Below, in pieces: positions 7,066 through 9,446 of a stretch of DNA of 9,446 nucleotides. The notes beneath the pieces are model-generated. The model had not been told where the DNA came from. It saw nothing but the letters and a program-made list of their open reading frames with translations, and made no database searches. Source of the stretch: Gammaproteobacteria bacterium (GTDB lineage Bacteria; Pseudomonadota; Gammaproteobacteria; Pseudomonadales; Pseudomonadaceae); assembly GCA_012800475.1 (NCBI GenBank), contig JAAZJF010000350.1, positions 1 to 9,446 on the forward strand. The letters run 5' to 3'. Positions within the stretch are counted from its first letter, which is position 1. Every line of letters starts with the position of its first letter. The position numbers and the translations under genes were made by a program.

Positions 7066-8397
7066 TCATGCTATGGAACTGAGCGGTAAATAGAGTAAAG
7101 CATCCAGACCACCTGTGGGGGCCGCCTGTAAGCGCAGCTCACCACCGTAACGCTCAGTCACCGCTTGCACAATAGCTAAACCTAAACCACTGCCACTGGC
7201 CGCACTGGATGTCCGCCAAAACCGCTGCTTAGCCTGTTCAATATCAACCGCAGATAAGCCTTTGCCCGTATCACGTACACGCAATAATAAGCGCTGATCA
7301 TGCACCGCGATATACAACTCAACGCAGCTATCTACTGGACTGTAACGCAAAGCATTATCGAGCAGGTTGCGCAACGATGCGACAGCTAAAGAGGCTGGTA
7401 CTGCCACATACACATCCTGAGTCAGTTCGTTAACCACCTCAATACGCTGATATCCCGGTACAGCAATCAAGTCCGACAAGGCATCGCGGGCTAAACTTTG
7501 TGCACTGATTTGCCCATCCTTCTCAAAGTCTTGTGCACTCTCAACGCGGGCTAACAGCAACAACTGCTCCAAGCCACTCTGCATACGGTCCACCGCTGTT
7601 TCCGCCTGTTGTAGAGCTTTCTGCGCAACAGTACCTGAGCTCATCTGGGCGACTTGTAAATGTATCTTAACCGCCGTCAGCGGCGTACGTAATTCATGCG
7701 CAGCATCATTGGTAAAACGCCGCTCACGATTTAAAGCGTTAGCAATACGGGTAAACAGCTGGTTTAAAGTATCCACCAAAGGCTGCAAGTCTTTAGGTAA
7801 ATGGCGCACATGCACGGGTTGTAAATCTTCTGCATCACGCTGCGCTAGCAACTCGCGTAAACGCTGCAAGGGCGATAAGCCACGGCCAATCCCAAACCAC
7901 ATCAGCACTAAACTGCCGAGCAAAGCAAAAGCTACGGGCAGGGCGGCGGCAATTAAAATCGCCGATTGCAAGGTTTCACGTTCCTCTATTCGATCAGCAG
8001 TCGTGACCCACAAGTGCTTGCGCTTTAAGGTAAAACTGCGCCAACGCTCACTGCCAATACTCACCTCATGAAACCCCGTGCCATGCTCAGCTAAAGAAGC
8101 GTACGGCATATTGGGTGTACGCACTAACACTTCACCACGCAAAGACCGCACTTGGCAGACCAGACCACTTTCAAGCCCCAGCTCAATCGCCGTTAGTGGA
8201 CTGGAATTAGAAGTAGGTAAGGGTTGCGGCAACTGCTCAAGCAGACCCGCTACCATTCGCGCCGAAGAGGCTAAGCGCTCATCCAGAGCTCCTCTCATTT
8301 CACTGCGCAAATCACCCAGCAGCCAGACTGCAGTAAGGCTCCATAAGACAATAAAAGTGCCACCTAAAATCAGCAGCAAGCGATTACGCAGACTCAT
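7066..8397 (-). CDS. Two-component sensor histidine kinase, QseC/DsbS-like
   Basis: This is an inner-membrane sensor kinase predicted to phosphorylate the response regulator encoded just upstream. I chose ATG at 8397 (443 aa), which has GGAG six bases upstream and gives a 14-bp overlap with the regulator gene; extending to a TTG at 8409 adds only four residues. Transmembrane segments lie at about 7-28 and 147-169, enclosing a periplasmic sensor of about 118 residues. A short HAMP-like linker follows. The H-box NDAAHELRTPL carries phospho-acceptor H234. The ATPase domain has N-box LRNLLDNALRYSP (N348), G1 RDTGKG (375-380), F-box RFWR and G2 GSGLGLAI (402-409). All catalytic motifs are intact. 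The sensor domain has exactly one cysteine, C81, interesting because the P. aeruginosa kinase DsbS, beside dsbD, is reported to sense copper through a cysteine near that position (from memory). Assignment to DsbS is inference; the kinase family is certain. Confidence 0.92.
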   Translation of the reverse strand: MSLRNRLLLILGGTFIVLWSLTAVWLLGDLRSEMRGALDERLASSARMVAGLLEQLPQPLPTSNSSPLTAIELGLESGLVCQVRSLRGEVLVRTPNMPYASLAEHGTGFHEVSIGSERWRSFTLKRKHLWVTTADRIEERETLQSAILIAAALPVAFALLGSLVLMWFGIGRGLSPLQRLRELLAQRDAEDLQPVHVRHLPKDLQPLVDTLNQLFTRIANALNRERRFTNDAAHELRTPLTAVKIHLQVAQMSSGTVAQKALQQAETAVDRMQSGLEQLLLLARVESAQDFEKDGQISAQSLARDALSDLIAVPGYQRIEVVNELTQDVYVAVPASLAVASLRNLLDNALRYSPVDSCVELYIAVHDQRLLLRVRDTGKGLSAVDIEQAKQRFWRTSSAASGSGLGLAIVQAVTERYGGELRLQAAPTGGLDALLYLPLSSIA

Positions 8398-9055
8398 GCG
8401 GCACTCCAATGCGATAGCCTAAACCACGCACAGTCTTTACCACCTCGCTGCCCAACTTGCGCCGTAAATTATAGATATGCACATTCAAGGCATTGCTCTC
8501 CACACCATCACCTAAACCGTACAGACTGTCTTGTAATTGCTCAGCGCTTAAAATCTGTCCTGGGTTTTGCAGCAAAGCACTCAAAAGTGCTTGTTCGCGC
8601 CGCGATAAACTCACCGATACACCCTGCAAAGTCACTTCTCGCGTACACGGATCAAAGGTCAATCCGTGGTGTTCGATCAGATGGGTACTGCGCCCACTGC
8701 TACGCCGCAGCAAACTGTGTAAGCGAGCCGCCAACTCACGCAAATCAAAGGGCTTTAATAAGTAATCATCTGCCCCCGCTTGTAAGCCTGCAACGCGCTG
8801 CACCACAGAGTCACGTGCACTTAAAATCAGCACTGGTAAACCTTTACCCTGACTGCGAATACGGGTTAACAGCTGCAAGCCATCTTCATCGGGTAATCCT
8901 AAATCAAGGATCATGGCATCAAAATGCCCCAATTGCAGGGCTTGCTCAGCGGCAGCGGCATGCGCCATATGATCCACAGTAAAGCCATGCAACTGCAATC
9001 CTGCTAACACGCCTTGGGCAATTAACAGATCATCTTCGACCAATAACACATGCAT
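8384..9055 (-). CDS. OmpR-family response regulator, QseB/DsbR-like
   Basis: This is a DNA-binding response regulator, the first gene of a two-gene operon with the kinase. The start is ATG at 9055 (223 aa), because MHVLLVEDD is the canonical receiver start; an upstream in-frame GTG at 9088 would add 11 residues with no family counterpart. GAGG at 9067-9070 is a plausible but distant ribosome binding site (11 bases). The receiver domain (1-115) has acidic residues E7, D8 and D9, phospho-acceptor D51, S79 and K101-P-F. The C-terminal winged helix (about 125-220) has the alpha-loop and a recognition helix around SNALNVHIYNLRRKLG (187-202) and the wing VRGLGYRI (209-216). Being divergent from dsbD, with TTAA repeats between, suggests it controls dsbD and itself. 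Neighbourhood similarity to P. aeruginosa PA2479 (DsbR) is recalled, not computed. Confidence 0.93.
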   Translation of the reverse strand: MHVLLVEDDLLIAQGVLAGLQLHGFTVDHMAHAAAAEQALQLGHFDAMILDLGLPDEDGLQLLTRIRSQGKGLPVLILSARDSVVQRVAGLQAGADDYLLKPFDLRELAARLHSLLRRSSGRSTHLIEHHGLTFDPCTREVTLQGVSVSLSRREQALLSALLQNPGQILSAEQLQDSLYGLGDGVESNALNVHIYNLRRKLGSEVVKTVRGLGYRIGVPHESA

Positions 9056-9145
9056 AAATCTGCCAACCTCAACCACTATCCAATACACTGAGCATACTTT
9101 AAAAGTCTGACTTTAACGCCGACACAGCCTACAACAGTTTTCGTA

Positions 9146-9175
9146 TTCATTAAGGGTTAATATTGTCTTAATGAA
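9146..9175. promoter_or_regulatory. Candidate operator between the response regulator and dsbD
   Basis: TTCATTAAG (9146-9154) and CTTAATGAA (9167-9175) form a perfect 9-bp inverted repeat with a 12-bp spacer. Within it, GTTAAT (9156-9161) and CTTAAT (9167-9172) form a direct repeat with 11-bp period and 5-bp gap, the architecture typical of OmpR-family sites and close to the PmrA/QseB-type CTTAAT-N5-CTTAAT pattern. It lies 42-71 bp upstream of the dsbD ATG, where it could cover the -35 region of a promoter whose -10 might be TACATT (9194-9199). A second repeat, ACTTTAA, occurs at 9096-9102 and 9110-9116, nearer the regulator gene. Confidence 0.5.
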
Positions 9176-9216
9176 ATGGCCGCATAGTGGCTGTACATTT
9201 AATAGGAAGAACACGT

Positions 9217-9446
9217 ATGCGCGCTACTTTTATTGCGTTATTGCTACTGTTCAGTAGCTTTACGCACGCCTTTACTAGCAATCAACAAGATTTTCTGCCA
9301 GTCGAAGAAGCATTTCAGCTTGAAGTGCTCGATGACATTGAGCCTAATCTTTTAGTTTGGCAAATTGCCGATAAACATTATTTATACCGCCATCGACTTG
9401 GCGTGACCGATGCCAATGGGGACACAGTACCCATTGAATACCCTGA
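9217..9446 (+). CDS. dsbD: Thiol:disulfide interchange protein DsbD (N-terminal part, cut by window edge)
   Basis: DsbD moves electrons from cytoplasmic thioredoxin across the inner membrane to periplasmic disulfide isomerases and cytochrome c maturation proteins. Only the first 76 residues are in the window. ATG at 9217 is preceded by AGGAAG (9204-9209) at good spacing. Residues 1-18 are a signal peptide (core FIALLLLFSSF, cleavage after THA). The mature N-terminus shows the nDsbD pattern DFLPVEEAFQLE (25-36) and LLVWQIADKHYLYRHR (46-61), matching the E. coli DsbD beginning FVPADQAF ... LTWQIKDGYYLYR. The periplasmic cysteine pair, the membrane domain and the C-terminal thioredoxin domain would follow outside the window. 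It is divergent from the response regulator across a 161-bp region. A shorter nDsbD-only protein cannot be excluded from this fragment. Confidence 0.85.
   Translation, partial: MRATFIALLLLFSSFTHAFTSNQQDFLPVEEAFQLEVLDDIEPNLLVWQIADKHYLYRHRLGVTDANGDTVPIEYP

Noticed and set aside
7973..7981. GTTTCACGT, a parS half-site in the kinase gene
   Set aside because: The right half (TCCTC) does not continue the palindrome; only nine bases match.
8398..8409. TTG start giving a 447-residue kinase
   Set aside because: The ATG at 8397 has a well-placed GGAG that overlaps this very TTG region; the extra MECR residues have no support.
7709..8422. Long + strand frames opposite the kinase gene
   Set aside because: Basic and cysteine-rich translations with no domain features, typical antisense shadows of a real coding gene with intact motifs.
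8812..8817. CACGTG core in the response regulator gene
   Set aside because: Flanks (AGAGT / CACTT) do not fit GTTN...NAAC, so not a parS site.

Overview
The window looks like the origin-proximal core of a gammaproteobacterial chromosome, most likely from a low-GC member of the Pseudomonadaceae. Three things support this. The order dnaA-dnaN-recF-gyrB is the classical pseudomonad arrangement. The protein lengths (DnaN 367 aa, RecF 366 aa, GyrB 806 aa) fit that group. Two perfect pseudomonad-type parS palindromes lie inside recF. Base composition by eye is close to half G+C, well below typical Pseudomonas, so a relative such as Denitrificimonas or Thiopseudomonas is my guess. The genus is inference, not something the sequence proves.

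Layout. Positions 1-5862 hold the replication/repair block on the + strand: the 3' part of dnaA (its start lies left of the window), dnaN (sliding clamp), recF (gap repair) and gyrB (gyrase B subunit). They are tightly packed: 32 bp between dnaA and dnaN, 12 bp between dnaN and recF, and a 4-bp ATGA overlap between recF and gyrB. A strong intrinsic terminator (5873-5905) closes the block. After about 240 bp with no gene comes pbpG (6143-7063, +), a secreted peptidoglycan DD-endopeptidase. It converges, with a 2-bp gap, on a two-component system encoded on the - strand: an OmpR-family response regulator (8384-9055) followed by its sensor kinase (7066-8397). Divergent from the regulator, the window ends in the first 76 codons of a dsbD homologue (9217 to the edge), which exports reducing equivalents to the periplasm.

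How it works together. DnaA initiates replication, DnaN clamps the polymerase, RecF loads RecA at gaps and GyrB manages supercoiling. The parS sites in recF should mark the origin region for ParB-dependent segregation. The regulator/kinase pair beside dsbD resembles the P. aeruginosa PA2478-PA2480 neighbourhood, described (from memory) as the copper-responsive DsbRS system controlling dsb genes. The kinase here has exactly one periplasmic cysteine, at residue 81. The divergent promoter region carries a 9-bp perfect inverted repeat with TTAA-core half-sites that could be the regulator's operator.

No mobile element, CRISPR array, tRNA or rRNA was seen. I found no clearly undescribed system. The points most worth a second look are the dual-coding parS pair and the regulator/kinase/dsbD module placed so close to the origin.
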